NCBI GenBank assembly: GCA_015484555.1
Contig: WFMZ01000045.1
Location: 1-53,960, forward strand
DNA: 53,960 nucleotides
Reading direction: 5' to 3'
Source of the DNA: Hydrogenovibrio sp.
Lineage (GTDB): Bacteria > Pseudomonadota > Gammaproteobacteria > Thiomicrospirales > Thiomicrospiraceae
Shown here: one piece after another, positions 38,463 through 47,785 of the stretch
How the letters are laid out: every line of letters starts with the position of its first letter
Position numbering within the stretch: the first letter of the stretch is position 1
Made by a program: the position numbers and the translations under genes
Notes under the pieces: model-generated
What the model saw: the letters and a program-made list of their open reading frames with translations, nothing else
The model's database searches: none
Told to the model about the DNA's origin: nothing

Positions 38463-39431
38463 TTAAGCCAAATCTTGCTCGTCTCTACCAGCTTCCTGTC
38501 GGTAGAAGTTATAGCGACATCTCATCCCTGGGTCAATCACATACTGAACCAATGCTTGTTCAATGCTAATTGGCTCAAAACCATATAGAGATGAAAAACA
38601 ATCCTGACTCACTAAATCGTCTTTTAGAGCATAAACCAAGGTATTACTGACTGACTTTATCGGGGCAAGACGGCCTAAATATGCCATTGTTTTAGCACCC
38701 AAACTACACATTGGAATCACAATACCAGGCTTTTTATCTTTAATCGCCACAATCAATTTAGCCAAGTCTTTCAGCCTTAAACACTCTTCACCGACACAAA
38801 CTTTCTTTTGACCAAAAGCAGATTCATCTGCAATACAACCCACAAAAGCTTTTGCAAAGTCTTGCACGGCTAAAGGCTGTACTGTCACCCCTGAATTAGC
38901 AACTGGCAAGATACCCATAATATTTAACTGCTTACTGAACAAGGAAGTGGTTTCGTCTCCAGCCCCTATTAACATGCCCGGCTTCATCACGGTTACCGAA
39001 GCATTTACCGTAGACAGCATAATGGCATCTGCCTTTCCCAATTCGTTTAAAAAAGAGTTGCCCTCTTGTGTATCATCAGCACCCAGCTGTGAAAGCATCA
39101 TAATACGCTCCACCTTCGTGACTTCCACCGCTCGCTTAATTTGCTGCGCCATTGCCGGTAACTCAGTAACGGGTAAGTTTTCAGTTTTAGCTGTCGTATC
39201 GGCAAACAAGTTTAAAACAATATCTGCATCGGCAAATAAGGTTTCTAGTACCTGACCATTAAGCTCTTTATGCTCAACCAACTTTGTATTTGGAAACAAT
39301 AATAAATCTCTATGACGTTCCGCTCGGCGAACAACCACACTAGCTTCGTAGCCTTGCTTAGAAAGCTCATTTAATACTGAACGCCCAACAAACCCTGATC
39401 CACCTAATACAACAACCTTTTTACCTAGCAT
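38463..39431 (-). CDS. NDUFA9-like atypical short-chain dehydrogenase
   Basis: A 322-residue NAD(P)-binding Rossmann protein. VVVLGGSGFVGRSVL is the dinucleotide loop; RIMMLSQLGAD, then PGMLIGAGDETTS, follow the pattern of the complex I NDUFA9-like subfamily. The usual YxxxK catalytic pair is not evident, so it may bind a cofactor or quinone-type ligand rather than act as a typical dehydrogenase. It is flanked by terminators and transcribed alone. Confidence 0.8.
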   Translation of the reverse strand: MLGKKVVVLGGSGFVGRSVLNELSKQGYEASVVVRRAERHRDLLLFPNTKLVEHKELNGQVLETLFADADIVLNLFADTTAKTENLPVTELPAMAQQIKRAVEVTKVERIMMLSQLGADDTQEGNSFLNELGKADAIMLSTVNASVTVMKPGMLIGAGDETTSLFSKQLNIMGILPVANSGVTVQPLAVQDFAKAFVGCIADESAFGQKKVCVGEECLRLKDLAKLIVAIKDKKPGIVIPMCSLGAKTMAYLGRLAPIKSVSNTLVYALKDDLVSQDCFSSLYGFEPISIEQALVQYVIDPGMRCRYNFYRQEAGRDEQDLA

Positions 39432-39649
39432 GCTTATCCCTTAAATTCTAAACCTATTTCAAGTAAAACCACTTATTAGCCACTCAAAAAACAGGACAGT
39501 AGAATAAAGAAAACAGGCCTTAAGGTCAAGATAATTAAGCACTCTTATCCGATCATGCCTCATTATTTGAATAAAAATAGCTAAACTTTAAGGGTCTGGT
39601 AAAATAGCGTTAAAATTTTAATCAGCCTCTTATATGAGCAGGAACTCCC

Positions 39650-39946
39650 ATGTCAACGACTGAAGTATCGGCCTACAAAACTCACAAAAAGAATGAACTA
39701 TTTTTATTCATCCCTAAAGAAAAAGACCTAAAAGACCTGCCTAATGAATTATTGGTCATGTTTGGCGAGCCTAAGCATGTCTTTGATTTTAGCTTAACCG
39801 AAGAAAAAGTAATGCCCCGCTCTGATGCCAAAGAAGTAATTACCGCATTAAAAACAAAAGGGTATTACATTCAAATGCCGCCTGGCGAAATTGAAATGGC
39901 AGGCAACATGGCACCACCACCAGAAAGATTAGACAATATATTTTAA
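39650..39946 (+). CDS. YcgL-domain protein
   Basis: A 98-residue small cytosolic protein of the YcgL family: KKNELFLFIPKEKDLKDLP, then LLVMFGEPKHVFDFSLT, and YYIQMPPGE near the end. Molecular function is unknown. AGGAAC precedes the ATG. The sod gene follows 81 bases later, with its own ribosome site. Confidence 0.85.
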   Translation: MSTTEVSAYKTHKKNELFLFIPKEKDLKDLPNELLVMFGEPKHVFDFSLTEEKVMPRSDAKEVITALKTKGYYIQMPPGEIEMAGNMAPPPERLDNIF

Positions 39947-40027
39947 TTGTTCAAATAAACAACTTAAATCTCGTATAATTTAAAAGATTAAATCGTTTAA
40001 AAACCCTAACTATAACAAGGAAATAAC

Positions 40028-40636
40028 ATGGCTTTTACTCTTCCAGAATTACCTTATGACTATGATGCGCTTGAAGTATCTATTGATGCTCGTACCATGG
40101 AAATTCACCACACAAAACACCATAACACTTATATTACTAACTTAAATAATGCGATTGCAGACACAGAGCATGCAGATAAATCTTTAGATGAATTAGTAGC
40201 CAGTGCTGGGTCCATTTCTCCGGCTGTTCGTAACAACGGAGGGGGGCATTGGAACCACTCTTTCTTCTGGGGCATCATGACAGGAGATAGCATGGGCGCA
40301 CCAACAGGTGCTTTAGCCGATGATATTAACGCTACCTTTGGTAGCTTAGATAATTTAAAAACCAAGATTAATACTGCTGGTGCCACTCAATTTGGTTCAG
40401 GCTGGGCATGGTTAACAGTTTCTGAAGACGGCAAGTTAGAAGTGTCTTCTACCCCTAACCAAGATAACCCTTTAATGGATGTTGCAGCCACTAAAGGTTC
40501 ACCTATCTTAGGGTTAGATGTTTGGGAACATGCTTATTACCTACGTTACCAAAATCTACGCCCTGCTTACATGCAAGCTTGGTGGGATGTGGTTAACTGG
40601 GACAAGGTTTCAGAGCTTTACGATGCGACTAAATGA
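40028..40636 (+). CDS. sodA: Superoxide dismutase, Mn-type by second-sphere residues
   Basis: A 202-residue Fe/Mn superoxide dismutase. Metal ligands are His in HHTKHHNTY, His in [11 protein letters not shown], and Asp and His in [12 protein letters not shown]. Two positions that distinguish the metals, glycine before the HWNH block and Gln in TPNQDNPL, are of the manganese type. Iron or cambialistic use cannot be excluded. AAGGA lies before the ATG, and a terminator follows at once. Confidence 0.92.
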   Translation: MAFTLPELPYDYDALEVSIDARTMEIHHTKHHNTYITNLNNAIADTEHADKSLDELVASAGSISPAVRNNGGGHWNHSFFWGIMTGDSMGAPTGALADDINATFGSLDNLKTKINTAGATQFGSGWAWLTVSEDGKLEVSSTPNQDNPLMDVAATKGSPILGLDVWEHAYYLRYQNLRPAYMQAWWDVVNWDKVSELYDATK

Positions 40637-40660
40637 ACTTAGCGTGTTATAAATAAAAAG

Positions 40661-40683
40661 TCCTCGCTATGCGGGGATTTTTT
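40661..40683 (+). terminator. Terminator after sod
   Basis: TCCTCGC-tat-GCGGGGA with one G-U pair, followed by six T residues. Confidence 0.88.
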
Positions 40684-40707
40684 ATGCCTACAAAGCAAGT
40701 AAAACGC

Positions 40708-41781
40708 CTAATTTAAAATAGAAACCGACTTAATCGCAGCAATCCATTCACTAGCCTCTTCTAAGGCCAGTTGCTTTACCGACCGCTTGGTTATTTGCGC
40801 TAATAAAGGCCAGGGCTCATCTTTAAGCCTAAGTCGAACCAAAACACTAAATTCATTAAAATCACTAATATCTTCAATGGTTACTGGCAAGTGATTCAAC
40901 ATAGAGGTTAAAACAGGCTTTTCTTTCATCAAGCTCACTTGATTAGCTGAAATAACCACTCGTAAAGTTTCACCCACCGCCTTATCTAAATAAGAAATTG
41001 ATAACTTCGCCGACCCCACTTTTAAGCAAGACAAACCATCTTCTAGCACATGAGAATCCAACACGGCAGATAACACCGAACGAGGATCTTGATTTTGATA
41101 TAAAGGTGAATGGGGTTGATTTAAGGCCTGCTCAATACTTTCAATAGAAGCTATTTTGCCCTCTGCCATAAAAATAACCGTATCCGCCAAACGCACCACT
41201 TCATCTGATGAATGTGTGATATATAAGATAGGAATCTTAATTTCATCTCTTAGGCGTTCTAAATAAGGAAAAATTTGTTGCTTGGATAAGCTGTCCAGAG
41301 AAGCCATCGGCTCATCCATCATCAAAATATTAGGCTGACCCAATAAAGCTCGCCCTATCGCTACCCGCTGTTTTTCGCCCCCAGATAAAGTCTGTACATC
41401 TCTGACCAGCAAGTGCGCTAAGTTAAGCCATTCAACCACTTGCTCGAAGTGAATATGATGAGGTTTCGTGGCACGCTTTAAGCCATACCTCAGGTTATTT
41501 TCTACATCTAAATGAGCAAATAAACTAGATTCTTGAAAAACATAACCCAATTTTCGCTGGTAAACAGGCAATGACTTACCGTCTTTTAACCATAACTTAC
41601 CTTGAAAAACCACTTCACCTTTGGCTTCATTTTCAAAGCCAGCCAAGGCTCTTAAAAAACTGGTTTTACCACAACCTGAATGACCAAATATAGCCGTCAA
41701 GCCCGTTTCAGGAATCTCAAACAAACCTGTGTCTAGTTGAAATCCACCACGAGTAAGCGATAAATGCCCTGTTAAGCTCAT
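40708..41781 (-). CDS. modC: Molybdate ABC transporter ATP-binding protein
   Basis: A 357-residue ATPase with Walker A GHSGCGKTS, signature LSGGEKQRVAIGRALL, Walker B ILMMDEPMASLD and switch His in YITHSSDEV. The C-terminal part (about 285-350) fits a molybdate-binding TOBE domain. Its ATG overlaps the modB stop as ATGA. It powers uptake of molybdate for molybdenum cofactor enzymes, none of which is in this window. Confidence 0.95.
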   Translation of the reverse strand: MSLTGHLSLTRGGFQLDTGLFEIPETGLTAIFGHSGCGKTSFLRALAGFENEAKGEVVFQGKLWLKDGKSLPVYQRKLGYVFQESSLFAHLDVENNLRYGLKRATKPHHIHFEQVVEWLNLAHLLVRDVQTLSGGEKQRVAIGRALLGQPNILMMDEPMASLDSLSKQQIFPYLERLRDEIKIPILYITHSSDEVVRLADTVIFMAEGKIASIESIEQALNQPHSPLYQNQDPRSVLSAVLDSHVLEDGLSCLKVGSAKLSISYLDKAVGETLRVVISANQVSLMKEKPVLTSMLNHLPVTIEDISDFNEFSVLVRLRLKDEPWPLLAQITKRSVKQLALEEASEWIAAIKSVSILN

Positions 41782-42467
41782 CCTACTTTTACCTCTAATC
41801 GCCTATTCACGCCATATACAATACTTAACACCAGTAAACTCATCACCAACATAATGGCCGATAAGATATGTGCCTGTGAATATTCAAGCGCCTCAACATG
41901 ATCATAAATGGCAATAGAAACCACTTGTGTGACACCAGGAATATTACCCCCTAGCATCAAAATAACGCCAAATTCTCCTACCGTGTGCGCAAAAGCTAAG
42001 GTTGCCCCCACCAAGTAATGTCTACGCGTCAAAGGCAGGGTAATGCTAAAAAATTGATCCCACTTACTGGCTCCGAGCGAAGCTGAGGCTTCAATAGGGC
42101 GTTTGCCCATCAGCTCAAAACCATGCATTAAAGGTTGAATGGCAAATGGAAGGGAGTATAAGAAAGACCCTATCACTAAACCGGTCATTGAAAATGTCAA
42201 AGGTGAAAACCCCATAGAAGCCCATAGCTGACCCACAGGCCCATCAGGCCCCATCGTCACCAACAAATAAAAACCTAGTACCGTCGGTGGCAATACTAAG
42301 GGCAAGGCCACGACAGCTTCTAATACCGCTTTCTTAGCACCCGTTATTTTGGCCAACCATAAAGCCAAAGGTGTCCCTAAAATAATTAATAAAATGGTGG
42401 TGTAGGTCGCCACTTGCAAGGTAATCCAAAGGGGTTGATAGTCTAAATTTAGAATCAAATCTAACAT
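41778..42467 (-). CDS. modB: Molybdate ABC transporter permease
   Basis: A 229-residue permease with about five hydrophobic spans and the EAA-loop motif EASASLGASKWDQFFSITLP that docks on ModC. AVVALPLVLPPTVLGFYLL is the family's typical second helix. Start and modA stop overlap by one base (TAATG). Confidence 0.95.
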   Translation of the reverse strand: MLDLILNLDYQPLWITLQVATYTTILLIILGTPLALWLAKITGAKKAVLEAVVALPLVLPPTVLGFYLLVTMGPDGPVGQLWASMGFSPLTFSMTGLVIGSFLYSLPFAIQPLMHGFELMGKRPIEASASLGASKWDQFFSITLPLTRRHYLVGATLAFAHTVGEFGVILMLGGNIPGVTQVVSIAIYDHVEALEYSQAHILSAIMLVMSLLVLSIVYGVNRRLEVKVG

Positions 42468-43258
42468 TATTTAACGCCCTTCTGAGGCAAATCATAGCCT
42501 GCTTTTTGTAGCTGAACTTGTACTGCTTCAGAACGAAAAAAATCTAAAAACTGTTGCACCTCTGAACTTTTTTTACCTTTCAAAACAACTGCTTGCTGAA
42601 TAATAGGACTGTATAAACTTTCATCCACATCTTTAAAATGTCCTTTTACGGAATGGGTCATTAAATAAGATTTTGCAAGCAACCCTATTTGCGCATTACC
42701 CGTCGCTACATAATGAAAAGTTTTACCCACATTTTCACCCAAGGCTAGTTGATGGCTTTTTAGCAGCGTTCGATACAAACCATAATGCTCAAGTACCTGC
42801 TTCGCTGCACGACCATAGGGTGCCGACTTAGGGTTGGCGATCGCAAAATATCGTAACTGTGGCGAGGTAACTACCAACTTAGCCAAGTCCGTTGAAAAGT
42901 AGCCTGTACGAGACCAAACGACCAGCTTACCTTTCACATAAGTAAAACGAGAGTTAGGTTCTATTAAACCAGCCTGCTCTAAGAGTTCCGGTCGACGAGC
43001 ATCTGCCGCAAAAAATAAATCATAAGGCGCACCCCGTTTTATTTGAGCATACAACATCCCTGTTGCCCCATTCGACAAATAGACAGGAATACCGGTTTGC
43101 TTCGTAAATTTTTGACTAATTTGTTTTAACGTGGCCAGAAAATTAGCCGATACAGCAAGGTGAATAGGTTTTTGTTGCGTGGCCGCGTTCGACAAGGAAG
43201 GGAAAAATAACCCACTCAAGCTAGCAAGCAATAGTAAGGTACAAGACAACCTTTTCAT
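42467..43258 (-). CDS. modA: Molybdate-binding periplasmic protein
   Basis: A 263-residue substrate-binding protein with a Sec signal (MKRLSCTLLLLASLSGLFF, likely cut after SNA near residue 25). The mature start HLAVSANFLATLKQI is the ModA signature. Family residues for oxyanion binding include Ser in VYLSNGATGMLYAQI. It is the first gene of modABC. Confidence 0.95.
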   Translation of the reverse strand: MKRLSCTLLLLASLSGLFFPSLSNAATQQKPIHLAVSANFLATLKQISQKFTKQTGIPVYLSNGATGMLYAQIKRGAPYDLFFAADARRPELLEQAGLIEPNSRFTYVKGKLVVWSRTGYFSTDLAKLVVTSPQLRYFAIANPKSAPYGRAAKQVLEHYGLYRTLLKSHQLALGENVGKTFHYVATGNAQIGLLAKSYLMTHSVKGHFKDVDESLYSPIIQQAVVLKGKKSSEVQQFLDFFRSEAVQVQLQKAGYDLPQKGVK

Positions 43259-43296
43259 TATCCACTCACCACTAGCAACATCAAACTAAGCCAGCT

Positions 43297-43875
<579 letters not shown>

Positions 43876-44493
43876 TTAAAGCGCTTCTGGGCAAAACAAA
43901 CCATAACGAACTTGTGCCGTGGTTTTTTCTTTAACGCAGTGCCAACCTTGCTCTACTAACAGGCTTGGCCAAGCAGAATGCTTTTCTTGCTCTAAATATA
44001 ACCTACCCGCTTTAGGTTGAATATAACCATTTTTAAAAATTAGCTCTAAAGTAGGTTCCATTAAATTCAAACCAAAAGGTGGATCTAAAAAAATAAGGTC
44101 AAAGGAAATTTGGCTCGCCTGGCTTAACCACGACAAGGCATCAACAGGGTGAATAGATAGCCCTTCCACTTTCAACATTTGTTGATTACTTAACAATTGT
44201 TGTTGATTACGCACATTCTTTTCCAGCATCACCACTGGCATGGCACCTCTGGATAAAGCTTCAAAGCCTAAAGCCCCCGTGCCAGCAAAAACATCTAAAC
44301 AAGACCGACCAGCCACATCAAACTGCAACCAATTAAAAACCGTCTCGCGAACACGGTCGGAAGTTGGCCTTAAACCGTCGGCAAGTAAAACGGGCAACTT
44401 TCTCCCCCGAAAGTTACCCCCAATAATACGGACTTGACCAGTTTGTTTAGCCGAATTTGCTTGCCCCGTTTTTTTCATCACTCGCTTTGCCAC
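43876..44493 (-). CDS. rsmD: 16S rRNA (guanine-966-N2) methyltransferase
   Basis: A 205-residue SAM-dependent enzyme. RIIGGNFRGRKLPV opens the domain, RPTSDRVRETVFNWL is the family hallmark, LDVFAGTGALGFEALSRGA binds SAM and LIFLDPPFG is the catalytic DPPF. The GTG at 44493 is used; an ATG five codons on is possible. It lies 75 bases ahead of coaD. Confidence 0.94.
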   Translation of the reverse strand: MAKRVMKKTGQANSAKQTGQVRIIGGNFRGRKLPVLLADGLRPTSDRVRETVFNWLQFDVAGRSCLDVFAGTGALGFEALSRGAMPVVMLEKNVRNQQQLLSNQQMLKVEGLSIHPVDALSWLSQASQISFDLIFLDPPFGLNLMEPTLELIFKNGYIQPKAGRLYLEQEKHSAWPSLLVEQGWHCVKEKTTAQVRYGLFCPEAL

Positions 44494-44702
44494 AACCTAT
44501 TCCATTCAACATAAACTTTAACGCCATTATAGCGTGTCTTTCCTACAATTAAAGCCAACTTACCCTATCACTTATCACGCCACCATAATAGAACTTGTTG
44601 TACAAACCTTCACTTTATCGTTAAAATCGTTCCTAAACGACCTAACCAAGAAAATAGCCAACAAAATGGCTGACATCGTAATAGAAAAGGGCAGAAAATA
44701 AC

Positions 44703-45827
44703 ATGAACATCACGATTCTCGGTACCGGCTTTGCCGCACTCACCTCTATTAAACAAGTTCGTAAGCAATCACCCAGTGCAACCATCACCGTCATTGCCCC
44801 TAAAGCAGAGATGTTATATTTTCCTAGCTTAATTTGGATTCCTGCTCGCCTTAAAAAAGGCACCGACTTAATTGTCGACCTAACTAACTTTTTTAAGCGG
44901 CAGCAGGTTAATTTTATTCAAGCCAAGGTTCAAAATGTGAGCAATCAAGGTCGTTTAGTAGAAACCTCAGAGGGTAACTTTGAAAATGACGGACTCATTA
45001 TCGCCACTGGTGGACGTTTTATTAAGAAGCTACCAGGTATTGAACATGCCATTACACCTTGCGAAGGCATTGCAGCAGCGGAAGCCATTCGTGACAAACT
45101 AGACAGCATGAGTGGCGGCACTATTGCCATTGGCTTTGGAGGCAACCCAAAAGAGCCTTCTGCCATGCGTGGCGGCCCTATGTTTGAATTTTTATTTGGG
45201 CTAGATACGCTATTACGTCGTCAATCAAGACGTAGTAATTTTAAAATAATCTTCTTCAACCCTATGCCAAAGCCAGGGAAACGTTTAGGCGATAAAGTAC
45301 CTGATGCGGTTCTAAAGCTAATGGCTAAAAAAGACATTGACACCCATTTAGGTCACAAAATGGTTCGATTTGAAGAAAATAAAGTGATCACCGAAGGTGG
45401 CGAAATTGACGCCGACTTAATCTTATTCATGCCAGGCATGACCGGACCAGCATGGTCACAAAACGCTGACCTAGTTAAATCCGAAGGAGGCTTATTAAAA
45501 GCCAATGAATTCTGTCAAATAGAAGGCTTAAAAGCCACTTATGTCGCGGGCGATTCAGGCAGCTTTCCAGGACCAGATTGGCAAGCCAAGCAAGCTCATG
45601 CAGCTGACTTACAAGCTGTATCAGCAGCCAATAACTTGGTAAAAGAATTAAACGGAGACACTAATTTTGAAGTTTTTAAGCATGAGTTAGTGTGCATTAT
45701 TGACACGCTTTCCCACGGCATTTTAATTCACCGAACTGAAAAAAGAACCATCCTTCTTCCACCTTGTCGTCTACTACACTTTGCTAAGCTTATGTTTGAA
45801 AAGCTTTATTTACGTGGATATCGTTAA
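44703..45827 (+). CDS. SQR/FCSD-like FAD-dependent oxidoreductase, atypical cysteines
   Basis: A 374-residue two-dinucleotide-fold flavoprotein related to sulfide:quinone reductases. ITILGTGFAALTSI is the FAD loop, GLIIATGG the second motif and ATYVAGDSGSF the C-terminal FAD motif. A C-terminal stretch (about 345-370) could attach to the membrane. Cysteines are at 120, 271, 331 and 355. The segment that in SQR carries the middle redox Cys reads AMRGGPM (154-160), so the canonical sulfide-oxidising trio is incomplete. The substrate may differ. It is a single gene, followed by a repeat pair. Confidence 0.78.
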   Translation: MNITILGTGFAALTSIKQVRKQSPSATITVIAPKAEMLYFPSLIWIPARLKKGTDLIVDLTNFFKRQQVNFIQAKVQNVSNQGRLVETSEGNFENDGLIIATGGRFIKKLPGIEHAITPCEGIAAAEAIRDKLDSMSGGTIAIGFGGNPKEPSAMRGGPMFEFLFGLDTLLRRQSRRSNFKIIFFNPMPKPGKRLGDKVPDAVLKLMAKKDIDTHLGHKMVRFEENKVITEGGEIDADLILFMPGMTGPAWSQNADLVKSEGGLLKANEFCQIEGLKATYVAGDSGSFPGPDWQAKQAHAADLQAVSAANNLVKELNGDTNFEVFKHELVCIIDTLSHGILIHRTEKRTILLPPCRLLHFAKLMFEKLYLRGYR

Positions 45828-45841
45828 ATAAGCATGATAGG

Positions 45842-45892
45842 CCACCCCTGGCGATTTTTAACTTTGAAAAGCTTAAAAATCGCCAGGGGTGG
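45842..45892. repeat. Interspersed inverted repeat, paired copy in opposite layout
   Basis: CCACCCCTGGCGATTTTT (45842-45859), 15-base spacer, then AAAAATCGCCAGGGGTGG (45875-45892). Relative to the trpD-trpC locus, the two halves face the other way (T-ends inward). It lies between the SQR-like gene and the YaiI gene. Confidence 0.9.
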
Positions 45893-45939
45893 GTCTTAAC
45901 AAAACCCTTCAATAACAACTATAAAACATAAGGACTGTT

Positions 45940-46392
45940 ATGAAAATTTGGGTCGATGCGGACGCCTGCCCGGTGGTCATTAAAGAGATTTTATTTAAAG
46001 TCGCCAATAGAGTGCCCATTGAAACTACCTTAGTGGCTAACCACGGTATGGCTATTCCGCCGTCAAAATACATTGACTTTGTACAGGTACCACAAGGGTT
46101 TGATGTCGCTGACAATGAAATTGTAAAACGACTAAAGCCAGAAGATATTGTGATTACACAAGATATTCCGCTGGCTGCAGAAGTGGTTGAAGCAGGTGCG
46201 ATTGCCATTAACCCACGGGGAGAAATCTATACCGAAAACAATATTCGGGCACGGTTAAGTATGCGAGATTTTATGGAAACCATGCGTTCTAGTGGCGTAC
46301 AAACAGGAGGCCCTGCTGTATTTTCGATGCAAGACAGGCAAACTTTTGCCAACCAACTTGACCGAATTTTAGCAAAGCGTAATCTAATTTAA
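45940..46392 (+). CDS. YaiI/YqxD (DUF188) family protein
   Basis: A 150-residue protein with the family start [17 protein letters not shown], the central [11 protein letters not shown] and [13 protein letters not shown], and the end [20 protein letters not shown]. Related to PIN-like nuclease folds, but no function is established. AAGGA precedes the ATG. Confidence 0.9.
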   Translation: MKIWVDADACPVVIKEILFKVANRVPIETTLVANHGMAIPPSKYIDFVQVPQGFDVADNEIVKRLKPEDIVITQDIPLAAEVVEAGAIAINPRGEIYTENNIRARLSMRDFMETMRSSGVQTGGPAVFSMQDRQTFANQLDRILAKRNLI

Positions 46393-46441
46393 CCTGGAAT
46401 CACTCACTAGTATAGTCAGCGAACTTGCAAACAAACTTAGA

Positions 46442-47785
46442 TTACTGTGGTTTACCCACCATCACCGTCAACATTTTATCTTGATGAATTTTCCGATGCC
46501 AAGCCTTTAAAATATCTTGTTTAGTGACCTTTTCAATTCGATCAGGAAAAGTATCCAAATAATCTAAAGGCAAGTCATAAAAGCCAATCATAGAAATATA
46601 GCCCAAAATTTTGCCATTGTTATCCATTCTTAATGGAAAGCCACCAATTAAATTATCTTTAATTTCTTGCAACTTTTCATCACTAAAATCTTTCATAAAT
46701 GACGCTAAGGTTTCTTTAACAACCTTGTCTGCTTCTTTAGCGGTACTATTTTTAGTTGATAAACCAATAACAAAAGGCCCAGGGACTTTCATTGGTGCAA
46801 AATAACTGTAAACACTATAAACCAAACCACGTTTTTCTCTAACTTCTTGCATTAATAAGGCACTAAAACCACTACCGCCTAAAATATGGTTACCCACAAA
46901 TAAAGGCAAGTAATCCTTATCTTTTCGGTCTATGCCAATTTGAGATAGCGAGTAGTACGTTTGACTCGAATCAAATTGAATGGTTTCACTTTTTGCCTGT
47001 GTAAGAGGCTTGGGAAAAGATAAAGGCTTGGGTTTATGTCCTTTTGCCAATTGCTGAGTGACTTGTTCTGCTATGTTCTTAGCTTGCTGAAGTTTAACAT
47101 TACCTACAATACTGATCACAGCATTTTGTGCAACGTAATAAGTTTTATAAAACTGAGCTAACTTAGCCGCATCTAAAGACGCAATACTTTGCAAAGTACC
47201 TGATGGGCTATGAGCATACGGATGCTCACCATATAAACTTTTCCACATAGCTTTAGAGGCCAAAGCAGCTGGTTTTGTTTCTGCTTGCTCTAAACCCAAT
47301 CTTAAGCGTGCTTTTTCACGTTCCAATATCGACTTTTTAAACCGGCTATGAGAAACCACATCGGTAAAGGTCTTTAGTGCCGATTTTAAAATTACTGGTC
47401 GTGTTAAGCTTCGCATAGAAATGCTCGCTGAATCTCGTCCTGAACTAGAGCCAAAGCTAACGCCTATCGTATTAAATTTTTCAGATATTTGGTCTTCTGT
47501 TAACTTGTTAGTGGCCGTGCCTATTAAGCCAGAGGTTAAGCTGGAAACACCCCATAACTTGCCATCTCGTGCCGAGCCCGCATCAAATTGCACTTCAATA
47601 TCAACCATCGGCAATTCAGGTGCATACACATACATGACCTTGCTACCCGAACTGGTGTGCCAGGTTTGAATATCCAACTTTGCCAAAGCATTGGTTGAAA
47701 ATAATAGGCTAAGTGCCATCAGTATCCCAGCACTGACAAAAGTGTTTAAACGAGTAGAAAAAGTAATTTGATAAGTTATGCTCAT
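46442..47785 (-). CDS. M16 peptidase-like subunit lacking the zinc motif
   Basis: A 447-residue exported pitrilysin-fold protein (signal helix about 15-35). Where M16 enzymes have HxxEH, this one reads LTSGLIG in the equivalent place after GSARDG, so it is probably non-catalytic. It retains the C-terminal glycine-rich GGSGFSALLMQEVREKRGLVYSVYS block used for substrate contact. It overlaps the active partner by one base (TAATG), which points to a two-subunit periplasmic protease, as seen in other bacterial M16 pairs. Confidence 0.88.
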   Translation of the reverse strand: MSITYQITFSTRLNTFVSAGILMALSLLFSTNALAKLDIQTWHTSSGSKVMYVYAPELPMVDIEVQFDAGSARDGKLWGVSSLTSGLIGTATNKLTEDQISEKFNTIGVSFGSSSGRDSASISMRSLTRPVILKSALKTFTDVVSHSRFKKSILEREKARLRLGLEQAETKPAALASKAMWKSLYGEHPYAHSPSGTLQSIASLDAAKLAQFYKTYYVAQNAVISIVGNVKLQQAKNIAEQVTQQLAKGHKPKPLSFPKPLTQAKSETIQFDSSQTYYSLSQIGIDRKDKDYLPLFVGNHILGGSGFSALLMQEVREKRGLVYSVYSYFAPMKVPGPFVIGLSTKNSTAKEADKVVKETLASFMKDFSDEKLQEIKDNLIGGFPLRMDNNGKILGYISMIGFYDLPLDYLDTFPDRIEKVTKQDILKAWHRKIHQDKMLTVMVGKPQ

